Assembly: GCF_945859705.1 (NCBI RefSeq) | Contig: NC_079136.1 | Span: forward strand, 117,363,028 to 117,427,027 | Direction: 5' to 3' | Length of the DNA: 64,000 nt | Source of the DNA: Episyrphus balteatus | Lineage: Eukaryota; Arthropoda; Insecta; Diptera; Syrphidae | In this document: piece by piece, positions 12,691 through 25,106 of the stretch | Layout of the letters: every line of letters starts with the position of its first letter | Position numbering within the stretch: the stretch's first letter is position 1 | The notes under the pieces: generated by a model | What the model was told of the DNA's origin: nothing | The model's database searches: none | The model's input: only the letters and a program-made list of their open reading frames with translations | Position numbers and translations under genes: made by a program

Positions 12691-14859
12691 ATTTTTCAAG
12701 ATGCATCTTAATTTCTTCTTAAATCTTAATCAGAATTCCAAATTCACACACTTTTAACTTTTTACTAGGTATATTTTTAACAAAATCCCTTTTAATCCAT
12801 CCAAACTTTAAATTTCAATTAAGCTTTTCACATTACAACAAAAGATTAACACTTAATTTGTAATTCCTCTTAACTCAAAATTACTTACTGTTGTGCAAAA
12901 TACATTAGCATTTTAGATAAGAACAAAAGAGCAGTTAAAAATGGTCAAGGCATTTCCATCACAGTAGACACGCATCAGAAACTCTTACAACTATCAACTA
13001 AAACTAACTTTCTCTATATAACTCAATCTCTGCTGGGTGATAAACCTGATGAGCAATCTAGCTTAAACAATAACAATTATAATTCACCGATGATGTTAAC
13101 AATTTTCATTATATGAAAATGTTACTGCAATTGCACATATCCTTGGTAGAGATATAGTATGTGCTCCCGCACTGAAAAGGATAATGCTGGCATAGGCACA
13201 ATAACTTATATAATAGTTATATAATGATAATCATCCCAAGTTAAATTACACACATATACAGCAACAAACAAACTATCACTTTAGCAATTAATCAGCAATA
13301 ATTTCAACCACTTAGATACACACACAGGAATTTCAATGTTACCCATTTATGCCACATCAACAAGGTAGTTAGTATTAACCAATCCAACATACAAATCGCT
13401 TTCAAGGATATTCTCTCCATTAAGCTGCAAATTCAAGTGGAAATTGCAAACTAAGAGCAACGCTTTTCCACTTCAATACCTTTTTACCAAAGAATATGAA
13501 TATCCAACACTGATTTGTCTATTTATAGTCTTCTCTATTAATAAAGGGAAAAAGGATACCAACAAAACTGTTGAAGTTTTTAATAACAATCAAGGATTTG
13601 ATTATAGCGTTTTAATCTCGCATTGCAATATTTCATCTATCTGACAGAAATTATATCCGCAAAGGATACATAATAAAAACAAAAAAAAAAAAACAGAAAA
13701 AATTCCACTAACTTTTTTCGTCCTTTTTTTCATGTTTGGCATTTTGTAGTGTATTTTTTTTTTTTTTTTTTTGGTGAAAATGCATCAACAAATAAATTAC
13801 CAGCACGTAATATAAATTCAACACAAAGTAGGTCGGGGATTCGTATAAAATAGGTATCCTTGCAACTTTCTTCTTCATTTTCTTCTATAAAGGAAATATC
13901 TTGTGTTTGTATAGTTTTGTTGCAGTTTGCTACTAAAAAGTGTGCTGCTGAACACATTTCTCATGCAGAAAATCCCCAGGTAAACTATAAAAGGATACCC
14001 CTATATAACCGATTGTAAGATTTTTATTGCTTCAAACTGGAGGTACGCAAAGAATAGAGAGTTTTAATTACCGTTAATCCATAATAAAAGTCTTCTTTTT
14101 AACAAAGAACAAAAAAATTGAAAAAAATGTGTATCCTTTTTGTGTAAAAATAAAAAAAAATAAAAAAAAAAACAAACTAAAGCAAGATAAAATTGTCATT
14201 ATTTCAACACAGAAAACGAATGAACATAACTTTTGTATAAATGTTAGTCCTAGGGCAGCAAAACTGAGCCAGAGAGACAAAAGTTACATTACTACTCTTG
14301 GGGTAATGCAATTTATATCTGCTCTCTATCTCCTACTTCCCGTTAGTCTTTCCACTTTTTTTTTTCTACTTACTCCTTACTACCTAACTGTATGTGTAGT
14401 ATATTGGGATGATGGCGTTGGTCATTTTCCGCGCTGATATCCTGTTAAAGTTTCACTTTTGCACAGTTCATGTTTTTAATTTTTTTCAAAAGTTTATTTT
14501 TTTTTTTTTTTTGTTATCCTTAACTTGGTGCCATGATTCAGTTAACACGAACAGTTTGAGAAGTAAGAAAAACACAGAGAATAGTTTTGTAATTACCGTT
14601 ATACCAATAGAGACAGAATTACATTCTACAGACAGATAGACAGGCAGACAGAGCCAGAGCATCAGAGCTTATAAATAGTGGAAATTATTTTATAATTTTT
14701 TTTTTTCTTCTTCTTCTTCGTTTAATGACTTTTGTAATTAAATAAAGTTTTTCTTGTAGTAATTTTTTTTTTTTTTGTTTTATTTTTCGTTGTTAAAATA
14801 ATTTTTCAAAAAAATTTTACTTTTTATGTTTTCCTTCATTTTTTTGTTTTAATTTACAG
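12691..14859. other. second part of beat intron (9121-14859)
   Basis: Ordinary A/T-rich intronic sequence with homopolymer runs (for example T runs near 13751 and 14762). I recognise no gene, RNA or repeat array. Part of 13000-13400 is less homopolymer-rich and could contain regulatory sequence, but nothing specific can be named. Confidence 0.4.
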
Positions 14860-14993
14860 AGCCTCCAAATCATAATCCAGCTATAACTGGAATAAGACCG
14901 AGATATAAAATTGGTGATATAGTTAGAGGGAATTGCACATCAAGGCATTCGAAGCCAGCAGCGAATTTAACGTGGACTATTAACAATCAAGAG
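14860..14993 (+). CDS. beat-family gene, internal exon: first half of second Ig-like domain
   Basis: The acceptor AATTTACAG precedes the exon and the donor GTAAGTAAG follows it. Two bases complete the split Glu codon, then 44 codons stay open to a phase-0 end. The translation starts EPPNHNPAITGIRPRY and continues KIGDIVRGNCTSRHSK, then PAANLTWTINNQE. This is the beat second Ig-like domain: the B-strand cysteine in GNCTS and the C-strand tryptophan in NLTW are both present. NCT and NLT are possible N-glycosylation sites, which fits an extracellular location. It lies 5.7 kb downstream of the preceding exon. I inferred the reading frame from splice phase, since the exon is too short to stand out as an ORF. 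Confidence 0.92.
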
Positions 14994-15599
14994 GTAAGTA
15001 AGTGTGTGTGTATGTAGTTATTTGAATCGTATTGTGTGTCCTTTGTCCTCAGTTAGAGTTAGAGAAAATATTCAAATCGTTTGCAATTATTGGAGAGCAT
15101 GCCAATTTAAATGTGTCTCCTCTTATCGTTCGATGGAATAAGAAATCAGGGTTGTTATACAAAAATAAAAAGGAAGAGAATCAAAAAATGTTTTCTATTT
15201 GTTTGATACCTATATGAAATTTTGGTGAAAAAATTAAAGAATTCCTTGAAGTGGAACTGACAAAATGGTTTTGAAAAACTTGATATCGTCGGCATTAAGT
15301 CAGATACCTATGTTAATTTTGTGCAAACATTTTTTAAATCGTTTATAGTACCAAAAATAAAAAGAAGAGACTTTAAGTGATTGCGGATTTGAAATGAAAA
15401 GAAATTCATTTCAAAAAAGTTGGTTCAAAACAGTTGACAGAAACAAAAATACTTTTCTTTTAAACAAAATTCCGATAACATTGACATTGACGTGTACTAA
15501 CGTAAAAAATAGTAGGTAAAAAAATCAATTTATTTTTGTAATTAAAATTAATTATATTGGCTTTTTGGGACCAATTACAGAATATATTGTATCTTCGAA
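14994..15599. other. start of beat intron (14994-21606)
   Basis: Intronic sequence without a supported feature. The short open frame at 15032-15217 begins just after the splice donor and has no recognisable domain. Confidence 0.4.
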
Positions 15600-16140
15600 A
15601 AAAACACCCTTTCTAAAGCTATTTTATGAAAACTCTTTATTCTTGCTTTGCAACGTTTTTTACCAAATTTTATTATTTAAATAAATAAATAAACACTTAT
15701 TTTATTCGTATTTCTCATGGCAAAAACAATATTTTTAATAAATTTCGTAAGGGATTTTAATGGGTTTATTGCGGATTTTTCTTATTTCCACAAAAAAAAA
15801 AAAAACACCCTTTAACCTAAAATTTTTTTATAGACTGCTTAAATTTTTGATTTCTGTTATAATTAAAATAGTTTTACCAATTTTCATTGTCGACCCATTT
15901 TTGTACTAGTTTTTGTGGTACTTATTCTGCATTTCATAATTTCTTTAAGAAAAAAAAAAACACCCTTTAACTCAATTTTGTAGACTCTTTAGATACTTTG
16001 TTTTTATAACAAAAGAAACGTTTTCACCAAGTTTAAAAAATTTTTAAAAAATTATGTCAACTTTTATAATACCTTTCTCACACATAACTCAATCCCTAAA
16101 AAAAAAAAACACCCTTTCACCAATCTTTTTAAGAACTTTA
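15600..16140 (+). repeat. diverged tandem units marked by AAAACACCCTTT
   Basis: The motif AAAACACCCTTT, usually after an A run, recurs near 15601, 15803, 15958 and 16107, spaced about 150-200 bp. Between copies are similar phrases (TTTACCAA followed by T-rich sequence, and 'ctttatgga' or 'ctttaga' near each motif). The same motif in reverse complement, GAAAGGGTGTTTTTT, recurs at 62309, 63536, 63691 and 63803 at the far right of the window. In both places it sits next to a copy of the hairpin-ended dispersed element. Confidence 0.6.
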
Positions 16141-16179
16141 TGGATACTTTATGGATACTTGTCGTATATATACCGATTT

Positions 16180-16795
16180 TAGTAAAATTGAAATATCTCG
16201 AAAACGGTTCCAACGATTTTGTTTAAAAAATTCAAATGTTAGTTTTAAGCTAAGGTCTATCTTCTAATGAAAAATTTTTTTTTTGAAAATCATTATTAAC
16301 GGTACCTGCCATACAACCGTTTTTTTTCAAATTCGATTATCTCCGAAACTGCTAATTCGATTTCAACGAAACTTTTTGTGAAGAAGCATTTATATAATGT
16401 AAATATAAATCAAAAATAAAATTTTGAAAAAAATAATTTTTGGATTTGTAAAAACATTTTGAAATTTTTTTTTTGAAAAATCAAATTTTCGAAAACGGGA
16501 CATTGAATTTTTTGAAATTTTATTTTTAGATGTTGATTAGTGATTTTTACAAAATGGCATACCAATTTTATTTAAAAACTTTTTTTCCAAATTGTTTTGG
16601 AGGGCAATTTGATTTCAGATTTTATTTAATTTTTTTTTTTAAACGAATTTTATTTTTTATTTAATTTTTTTTTTGTACCTATATAACAGGTACCTACATT
16701 TTCCAAATTTCTATATAAAAAGTCTTAAAAATTTAAGCAACTTGAACTCTAAGAGCAAGTTCGTGCGACCCAGTCGTGCATTTTATTTTCTAAGT
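16180..16795 (-). mobile_element. hairpin-ended dispersed element, copy in reverse orientation
   Basis: The right boundary at 16740-16793 reads CTCTAAGAGCAAGTTCGTGC then GACCCAGTCGTGCATTTTAT. This is the reverse complement of the signature at 24124. The adjoining 60 bases (ACATTTTCCAAATTTCTATA...) are also nearly identical to 24180-24225. Farther in are the shared phrases CATTTTGAAA, CGAAAACGG and GGTACCTGCCATACAACCG. The left boundary is not clear. Confidence 0.6.
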
Positions 16796-19440
16796 TTTGT
16801 TGACCTTTACTCCTTGCTTACTTTTGTACGAAAAAACACCTTTCCATACAAATTTTTTTTATAAACTCTTTTAATCCTTGGTTCTTATTCCAAAAGCTAA
16901 TTTTTACCAAGTTTCATGAGGGTAACAATTTTTTTTACAATGCCTATTTTACCTGTACTAGACAGTTCGATGTCTAAACGTACTAGACCAGTTGATCTCT
17001 GTGCAAAGTAGCATCTTTTTTTTTGTTTTTTTTTTTTTTTAATTCCCACGCCTCTTTCCCCCCCAGATACCGCACGCGCTGGGGTCCATTTTCACCGAGT
17101 ACGAAGTCATTTGCGGATGATCTTTATCGTAAAAAAAAAGCAAACTGAAAAGGGGAATCAGCCGTTCTATAATTTAATTTTTAAACTAAAAAGTAACATA
17201 CAAATGACCCCAATAATTTCTCGCAACCTCATTTAAGTAGGTAGTTATTTTGAAACAAACAAAGTTTTAAGGCCAATTGTTGCTTATACTATGTAAAAAA
17301 AAAACTCAAACAAACCTTAAAACTATCCCAAGTCAAGTCCATTTGTATGACCTTTCATATAATCAAAATGTTTAATTGATTTTGTGTGTCATTTTCAAAT
17401 GCCAATCCAAAATTAAGAACTCAACCCTTTAATTCCTATTGAGACTTAAAGGGGTTGCTTATACCAAAAAAAAAGTTTTTCCTCTATTCCATTAAGACTA
17501 TATGGGTTTATCAACAATCCCTTTATCCTCATCCTCCTACATTAGAGTATAGACCAAATTTAGTTTTTCCTTTTCCACATTTTCATAACTAAATTGTATC
17601 ATTTTATTTATACCTAAATTTTCTCTAACAATTTCCGGAATTTTCAACACCATCTCTATATTCTCTATCTATACCAACCATATAACCGTAAGAAAAACAA
17701 AAATTCCCTCACAGAGAAAAACCTTGAAGGGAAGGAAATTTCACATAATTTCGTAACACGTAAAACACCTGGTATCCAGAAAAACTCTCTCGCACCAAAT
17801 CCTCTTTCCGTCTTTTATTTTTTTTTTTTTTTTGTTATTAAAGTTCCAACTTTTATATCATATACAACACCCTCTTTAGCTTGAATTCTGCGGGACAAAA
17901 ACTTTTTCATGCCTCATTCTCAAAAAAAAAGTAAAAAAAAAAAAAACGCATTGAGAAATGAACAAAAAACATGTTCGAAAGGATATATAACCAGCTACCA
18001 GGACCTTTTTTTTCTAGCTAACAAACTATTACTAAATTATTTGGCTTTCAGCTGGTACTCCAATGTTGTTTGTTTATTGTGCTTTCGTCGGTCGTGTCGT
18101 AGCTTAGTTCCTCCGCACTCTTGACCACTTATCAGGATATTTAAACATAAAATCAGGTTAAGCCCTTTCTATGTCCCCCAGAGGAAGTACCTACCAAGAG
18201 TGTGGAGAGCGAGATTATTTGTGTATGCAAGAAGGATACTAAAAAGTTTACCCATCAGACATATGCACAAAGAGTGCAAAATTAAAAGTCACATAATTTC
18301 ATTTTTTTTTTGCAAGGACATTATTCATGTGATATTTATATATGAATACCAGTACACACATGGAAATGTGAATTTCTTTTTATTCTTTTATTAAAACGAC
18401 GACACTAATGTTGTATACTTTTTTTTTCTGCCGAGTCCGCTGTTATCCTTATTATGTGTGTGGTGGCTGGGTGGTTCTATTAGATTTTGGAGACTTTTCA
18501 AAAATGCATGGAATTGCTGGGTGAATTCATTTTTATTTTAATGTCTCGTTTTTGCCGTTCGCAATTCGTCCTGCATTGGGCACGTACATATCCTTGCAAT
18601 GCCATTATATTGTGTGTGTCCTGTGTCGTCCACTGCCGAACAGAACAGACAAAAAAAATCCTTTTCTCATTGTGCCTCGTGTATATGGTATACTTGGCCA
18701 TTAAAAAGCAAACTTGTGTTTTATTTAAAACGACACACAAACGATCTGCGAAAATGAATGAAACGAAATGAAATTCGTATCCTTTTGCTTTCGGGTAGTA
18801 TATGATGTCCAGCAGAAAAAGGGATTATTATTTTATTGGTGGTTGGCCGCATCGATTGTTTCATCCTGGTTTTTCGAAAGTAATATACAAACCAGTTCCC
18901 TCCATCCAACCCCCTCCCCTACTTTCTCACCCTTATCAACAATACTGAAATTCATATGTGAAATCCAATTAGAGCTTTCTGTCTGGTGTACGAGGATATT
19001 GATATCAAGTGACTTTTCCAGGACACACTCTTTTCCACACACACACAGAAACAATTCTATTCGGGTAAAATGGGTTTTTGGTTGTCCTTTTCGATTCGAT
19101 TTTTGTTTCCAAAAAACTGTAAATTATTTGTGCAATTTTGTAATTAACTCTTAAGTACCAAAATGCGAAATTGTGTGTTCATCCAATTTTGAGAATGCTC
19201 ATTTTGTACTAACGTCCAGTATATTGTGGTGGTGGTATTATCAAAACCTCTACTCTATTAATGGGAGACGGCATTTTGTGACTTAATAAGGACTGCTTGG
19301 ACACTCACATTTTTGAGCCCCGCTAGATACCTATGGAGCTTTTGGAAAATGTTGTTGTTAGCAAGCATATTGCAAAGGTCTTGCATCAAATGGTTAACAG
19401 GGATGTTATAGAAAATAATACAAATGGACAACGTAGACAG
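16796..19440. other. middle of beat intron (14994-21606)
   Basis: Intronic sequence. No exon or RNA gene is supported. Overlapping open frames at 18487-19154 lie on both strands and contain no recognisable domain. The base composition at 18440-19060 is less A/T rich than its surroundings and free of obvious repeats, so it is the best place in this intron to look for conserved regulatory sequence. Confidence 0.35.
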
Positions 19441-20690
19441 GTATTGAGAAAATTCACGAAATAAAGAAATTAGATAAATGATCTATTTAAGTATAAAAAT
19501 TACAAATTTATTTTTTTAAGATTTTCGAAAAAAAAAATCGAGGTACCTTTGTCTAAAAAAATGCATTTTCAAAATTCCTCCGATTTAATCGAGTGAGACA
19601 TCGAAAGAAAGGTCTCTTTGAGCTCTATACACAGCTGAAAACTAAAAATTTCTTGGAGTTCTGATTGCTGAATTATTTTCTTTGAACTCAAAAAAAAATA
19701 TTTTTTTTTTTCAAACATTCGGAAGCAGATTTTTTCGGATCAAAGTCTTGAAATAAAGTTTGGCTTACAGATTTGAGTTCACAGCAACCAGGCCTATGTA
19801 TTTAAAAAGAAAAAATTAAATTTTATTTTCTTCCGATTTTTGAGAAAAAATCAAGGTTAACCCCTTGAATAAAAAAAGTGCATTTTCAAAAATCCTCCAA
19901 ATACATCAACTGAGACATCAAAAGAAAGGTCTCTTTAGCCTCTTTTTATAGCTGAAAACCAAAAGTTTCTTGGAGGTCTAGTTGCTGAATTATTTTCTTT
20001 GAACTCAAAAAAAATATTTTTTTTTTTTTTTTCAAACTTCCGGAAGCAGATTTTTTCGGATTTAAGTCTTGAAATAAGGTTTGGCTTACAGATTTGAGTT
20101 CACAGCAACCAGGCTTATGCATTTAGGTAGAAAAAAATAAATTTTATTTTCTTCCGATTTTTTGAGAAAAAATCAAGGTTAAACCCCTTGATTAAAGAAA
20201 GTACATTTCAAAAATTTTCTCCAAATCCATCGAGTGAGACATCAAAAGAAAGGTCTCTTTAAGTTTCAGTATTAGATGAAATCAAAAGGTTTCTTGGAGG
20301 TCTAGTTGCTGAATTATTTACTGTGAACTCAAAAAAAAATATTATTTTCTCCTTACATTCGGAAGCAGATAATTTCAAATCAAAGTATCGAAATAAGATT
20401 TGGCTTACAGATTTGAGTTCACAGCAACCAGGCCTATGCATTAAGGTAGAAAAAATTAAATTTCATTTTCTTCGGATTTTTGAGAAAAAATTAAGGTTAA
20501 CCCCTTGAATAAAAAAAAGTGCAATTTCAAAAATTTTTTCCAAATCCATCGAGTGAAACATCAAAATAAAGTGTTCTTTAAGTTCTATTTATAGCTAAAA
20601 ACCAAAAGTTTCTTAGAGGTCTGTTTGCTAAATTATTTGAATCGAAATATTTTTTTTTCTTACATTTAAATATAAAACTGTTTTATATTG
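19441..20690 (+). repeat. tandem array of the ~300-bp repeat, array 2
   Basis: Four units are marked by GAGACATCAAAAGAAAGG-type sequence at about 19595, 19912, 20236 and 20555, giving periods of 317, 324 and 319 bp. Each carries a palindromic core (GAGAC ... GTCTC), then CAAAAGTTTCTTGGAGGTCT or a close variant, then ATTCGGAAGCAGAT, then GAGTTCACAGCAACCAGG. The units are more alike to each other (for example the shared CAGCAACCAGG) than to array 1 (CAGAGGACTGG). This means each array amplified or homogenised locally. Confidence 0.88.
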
Positions 20691-21606
20691 AGCCACAAAT
20701 ATAAAATTCAAACATCCATATCTTTAATTTTACCAAATAATTCTCAAGATATAATAATATGTAGGTATAGCCTGTGTCTACTGTCTTTAAATTTTCATTT
20801 TTTTTTTAAATTGCCAATTTAAAAAACAACTCTTTAATTAACTCTTCACAAATTTGCTGATTCTTCTGCTTTAACCACTTCTGATAAAATATGTGTTATT
20901 TTTACCCTTGGATAGACTAAAAGATTCAACATTTTTTTTTTTTTTTATAAACTTTGACCTTATAATTCCCTTGAAAAAAATAAATAAAAATATCAGCAGC
21001 TTTTGTGTGTTTCGCTTGCTTTCAAGGCCTTTTTCCAGTCTGGTAAATTCCCAGTCAATTATTTCATATTTTTTTCATACTCATCTTATTTTTTATTCAA
21101 TCAACAGTATTTTCGTTATTTATTTATTTTTTTTTTTTTAAGTATTTTATGTCATCCAGACACATTTTCCCTTCACATGAATCATATCAAAAATAAAAAA
21201 AAAATATATATATATCACATATATTTTTGTTTTATCATCACATCCAGAGAATAATCTTCCCTTTGAAATCCTTTTAGCCTTGTTTGTGTCTATATAACCA
21301 GCAACCTAATATTTATTTCAATTTTTTTTTTTTTCATATTTATAAAACGACACGATAAGAGTGAAAAACATTCCTATCTATATATCATCATTTTAAAACC
21401 ATGAAAAAAAAAATAAATAAAATCCTCAAAAGAAAAATTTAAAGGACTTTGATAAAAATAAATAAATATTTAATAAATAGACAAAAACATTTTTTTATAT
21501 AAGTTGTAAGATAAGGATAGAAAAGAAGCTTTTACACATAGAAAATACAAAAAAAAAAATAACATTGAATTAGTAAAAAAAAATTCTCTTTAATCCTTTA
21601 TTCCAG
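20691..21606. other. end of beat intron (14994-21606)
   Basis: Very A/T-rich intronic sequence with T runs and a short TA run near 21207. It ends in the acceptor TTTATTCCAG. Nothing else is supported. Confidence 0.4.
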
Positions 21607-21729
21607 GCAAATCCCTCACATGTCCGACATCATCGTCCATTAAGAGATTCCCGGAACGACATGGAAACTGCAATTTCTGGAATTCATTTTGTCGTTACAT
21701 CACAACATTTTGTCTATGGAAAATTAAAG
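21607..21729 (+). CDS. beat-family gene, internal exon: middle of second Ig-like domain
   Basis: This 123-bp exon encodes exactly 41 codons, phase 0 at both ends. It lies between acceptor TTTATTCCAG and donor GTAAGTGG. It begins ANPSHVRHHRPLRDS and ends HFVVTSQHFVYGKLK. The pattern of a histidine/arginine-rich loop followed by an isoleucine/phenylalanine/valine-rich strand and YGKLK just before the next cysteine is characteristic of the beat second domain. Because it is symmetrical in phase, skipping it would keep the frame but remove the strands between the two cysteines of the domain. I see no evidence that such skipping occurs. Confidence 0.92.
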
Positions 21730-22690
21730 GTAAGTGGACGATTTTTTTTTTTTTTTTATAATAATTGTCTTATTCAATTTTTAAACGCATTTTATTTATT
21801 ACACATTTTAAATTTATTTTTCAAAATTTTGTCAAAGAAAATAGCAACAAAAAAAAAAAACAGAAATATTGAACAATTATCCTTAAAAAAAGTCCATTTT
21901 CAATGTAATCCCAATACAAAAACTAAATAAAAAAAACATACGAAAAAAATATCCTAAATGAATGGCCAACGAAAGGACAATTGAAATATTTTGCGGCCAA
22001 CACAAATGAACGAAACACAAAGAGCAAAAAAAAAAAAATAAAAGGAATCATTGTTTTTTCTATTTGTTGTTTGAATTTTTGAAATAATTTGTTTCTCTGT
22101 TGATTCCTTTTTTTTTTTTGTGTCGGCGGTTGGCCATAAAGGATATGCAGGAATATGAAAAAATATATCACCCTTTTACAATATTATTTGTATTTGTATA
22201 TTTGTAGGAGAGTTTTTACTATAAATAGAGAGAATTTGTACACACGTAGGTACCCACTAGACAACAAATTGGTTTTCAATTTGTATTTGTTTTTTTTTTT
22301 TTTTTTGCTTTTTTGGTTTTGTTATATTTGACTGTCACCATTTTTCAAGCAAACTATTTATATTCAATTCGAAGTTCTTGTTATATGGAAAGTTCATACA
22401 ATTATTTTTTTTTTCAATATTTTATTTCGAAAAACGTTTTGATGCTTGACTTTAAACATATAACAAGGAAACCCCCTTAAAAAACACAAAAAGTAAAACA
22501 TCCAAAATAAAATAAAAAAAAAAAAACAATTGCGTTTGATTAAAACTTGTATGTCGTGAACATTTCCTAGAATGGTATGATTGGTAAACTCTTTTATGGG
22601 ACTTGTCAAATCTAAACATACATACAAAGAGATAAACTCTATCAATCCTAAATATTTGCTAAGAGTCAATAAGCGTTCTTTAAAGTTGTT
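21730..22690. other. start of beat intron (21730-25106)
   Basis: Intronic, A/T rich, with several A and T runs. No feature is supported. Confidence 0.4.
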
Positions 22691-24010
22691 GAGGGGACCG
22701 TCGAGTTACTTAACTCAAAAACTTACAGATTAAAATTGGTTTCAAATGAAAGATAAGTTCAAATGGTAAAAATGGGGTTGCCACTTTTTAAAGAAAATCT
22801 TCTATGTGGCAACAATCGTCGGCATAACGCCAAAACCGCGAATCTGCATTTTTGGACATTTTCACTTTAATGTGTCAATTTACTTGTTGTTGGTCCCTCT
22901 ATTCACTGCATCGATCCTAATCATCCATCTGTTACCTAGAAGCATAAACTAAACTAGACTGCATTCCAAAACTTTGAAGCCGTTTTTCTCAAAACTACTA
23001 TTTTGCAGATTCGTGATTTTTTCTTTGTGCACACGATATGTACAATGACAAAAATTTATAAAATAAATCTAAGTAATCTAGGATTGGAAATGTGGTAACC
23101 CTAATCAAATAAAAAAAAAACAAAAACACTATGAAAAACATATGAATTTGTATTCATATGTTTAAAGGCTTACAATTAACTGACACTCTCTTTTCTCTTA
23201 TAAAAAATGCTGGTTGCCATAGCTTAACATAAGCAAGTATTGTGCCAACCCTGCCACAGAACACCAAAAACGCAAATTTTTCACCCAAAAAGTACGATAT
23301 TTGATCTTAGGTGAGGCCCTCTTCTATCTTCTATGTGAAAAATGTCGGATGCCATCTAAAAAATACGGCCAAGTATCTACTCGGCAACTCTACTCACACG
23401 CTGAAAACACATAAAAACACATATTTTTCAGCCAAAATGTATGCATTTTAAAAGAAATAAAGACTTAATTATGAGACCCTCATCTGTATAAAAATTATCG
23501 AGTTCCATTTCTGAAGTATAAACAAGTACTCGGCAACCCTACTCAAATGAAAAAAAAAAAACCAAAACCACTCATTTTTTTTTAATTTAAGAGATGACAC
23601 CCTTTTTAAGAAAAAAAAGGTCTTACCTAAAATCTGATGTTAATTTGAGATCTGATGTATAATTGAGCCTTTAACTCTGTGAAATATAATACATTTTGGT
23701 TGGAAAATAAGTGTTTTGGTGTTTTTTTTTTTAGCATTTGGGTAGGGTAACCTCACCTCACTCACCTAAGAACTAATGGATAATCTTGACTTGAACTGTT
23801 TCAAATATCATGCAATTTGGGTGAAAAATAAGAAAATAACTTTTTCGTATTTTAGAGATGAAACCCAAATTTTTTTTATATAAAAGAGAGTATCAGCTAA
23901 AGTTAAATGTTGTATATTTAAGCCTTTAAAAAATTTATTATTTTGTTCAAAAACAATATTTGGAATTGATTTTTGAGTTTTCATTTAAATAGGGTTACCA
24001 CGTTTGCAGG
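22691..24010. repeat. cluster of diverged ~145-bp repeats in both orientations
   Basis: Phrases of the type GGCAACCCTACTC followed by an A-rich stretch and CAAAAACACT or similar recur at about 23091, 23234, 23371 and 23523. Reverse-complement versions occur at 23718-23760 (GTGTTTTGGTGTTTTTTT, then GGGTAGGGTAACC) and near 23988 (AGGGTTACCACG). The arrangement looks like a degraded tandem array arranged as an inverted repeat, or a foldback element. Ends and family are unknown. Confidence 0.5.
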
Positions 24011-24123
24011 TTTACATGCCTTACATTGTTTTTTTTTTTATAATTTTTGAGTTCGTTTATAGATTTTTGACATTTAAAGTTTGTTTCTTGAAGATACTGT
24101 TGATCTATACAGTTCCTACACAG

Positions 24124-24690
24124 AAAAAAATAAAATGCACGACTTGGTCGCACGAACTTGCTCTTAGAGTTCAAGTTGCTTAAATTTTTAAGACTTTTTA
24201 TATAGAAATTTGGGAAATGTAGGTATAAAAACAAAACAAAAAAAAAAAAAACAAATAAGGTATAAATAAAAAAAAAAAACAAATTCAAAAAAAATAAAAT
24301 TCTTTTTTCAAAAAAATAAAACAACATCTGTAGGTATGCAGTTTTATTTGCTTTATTAAAGTGCATTTAAAGAAAAAAAATTTTCAAAATCGTTAGAACC
24401 GTTTTTTAAAAAAACTAATTTTTTATAAATAATTTTTTGGAAAAAAAGTTTTAAAATAAAACTGTTATGCCATTTTGTAGAAATCACTGATCAACATCTA
24501 AAAACAAAATTTCAAAAAAATTCAATTTCTCGTTTTCGAAAATTTGATTTTTCAAAAAAAAAAAAATTTCAAATTTTTTTTATAAAATCCAAAAATTATT
24601 TTTTTCAAAATTGTATTTTTGGCTTTTTTGTACGAATGCATAACTTGATATATAGTACCTATATCGCAAGTAAAAATATCGCAGGAATGA
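24124..24690 (+). mobile_element. hairpin-ended dispersed element copy
   Basis: The left end AAAATAAAATGCACGACT continues into TGGTCGCACGAACTTGCTCT. The right end is ACCTATATCGCAAGTAAAAA, at about 24658-24677, matching the right end at 32985 and the reversed left end at 62521. The body contains the family phrases AAAATCGTTAGAACCG and ATTTCTCGTTTTCGAAAA. The first 110 bases are nearly identical to the reversed copy at 16.7 kb, so these two are the closest relatives in the window. Confidence 0.65.
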
Positions 24691-24790
24691 TTTCACTTCT
24701 GGTATATTCAACCTTATTTCTGGTATATTTTACTATATTATGATTAAATATACCAGAAGTTATACCTTTTTGTTATGTTTTCTCTGTGTA
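24690..24790 (+). repeat. short tandem motif TTCTGGTATATT
   Basis: TTCTGGTATATT occurs twice here, followed by an inverted version (AATATACCAGAAG) and TTCTCTGTGTA. A longer set of the same motif is at 54280-54345, followed by TTCTCCGTGTGA. The shared order suggests the same mobile element fragment at both places. Confidence 0.5.
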
Positions 24791-24859
24791 TTTGAAAAGT
24801 GGCAGTATCAATTTATCTCTTATTTGATTTTAATTTTAAACTCTTTAATTATGAGCTAG

Positions 24860-25060
24860 GTACAACTTCACGGTGTAGTTTTACCGAAAAAATATTTTTG
24901 GCTCCTGGACAATATTTTCAACTGATTCCTGTACAAAAACTGCGAGATCTATTGTATGAGACATAAAAAGAAAGTTCTCTTTAAAGTCATTTAAAACCTG
25001 AAGACATAATTATTATTGTTCCTTTAAAATTGCTTGGCGCAGATATTTTTAATTTTTAAC
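24860..25060 (+). repeat. single diverged unit of the ~300-bp repeat
   Basis: The phrase TATGAGACATAAAAAGAAAG followed by TTCTCTTTAAAG is a degraded form of the core of arrays 1 and 2. TTGCTTGGCGCAGATATTTT sits at the position of the other anchor. Only one unit is visible, ending about 50 bases before the exon at 25107. Confidence 0.5.
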
Positions 25061-25106
25061 CTAAACCTAAAACCTATTAAATTCTCTAATTTTTTTCTTC
25101 TTTCAG

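Noticed and set aside
18487..19154. Possible nested gene in a beat intron
   Set aside because: Overlapping frames on both strands, no domain, no codon pattern that I can distinguish from chance.
16673..24366. Shared peptide in frames at 16673 (+) and 24366 (-)
   Set aside because: The similarity is due to the hairpin-ended repeat in opposite orientation, not to a gene.
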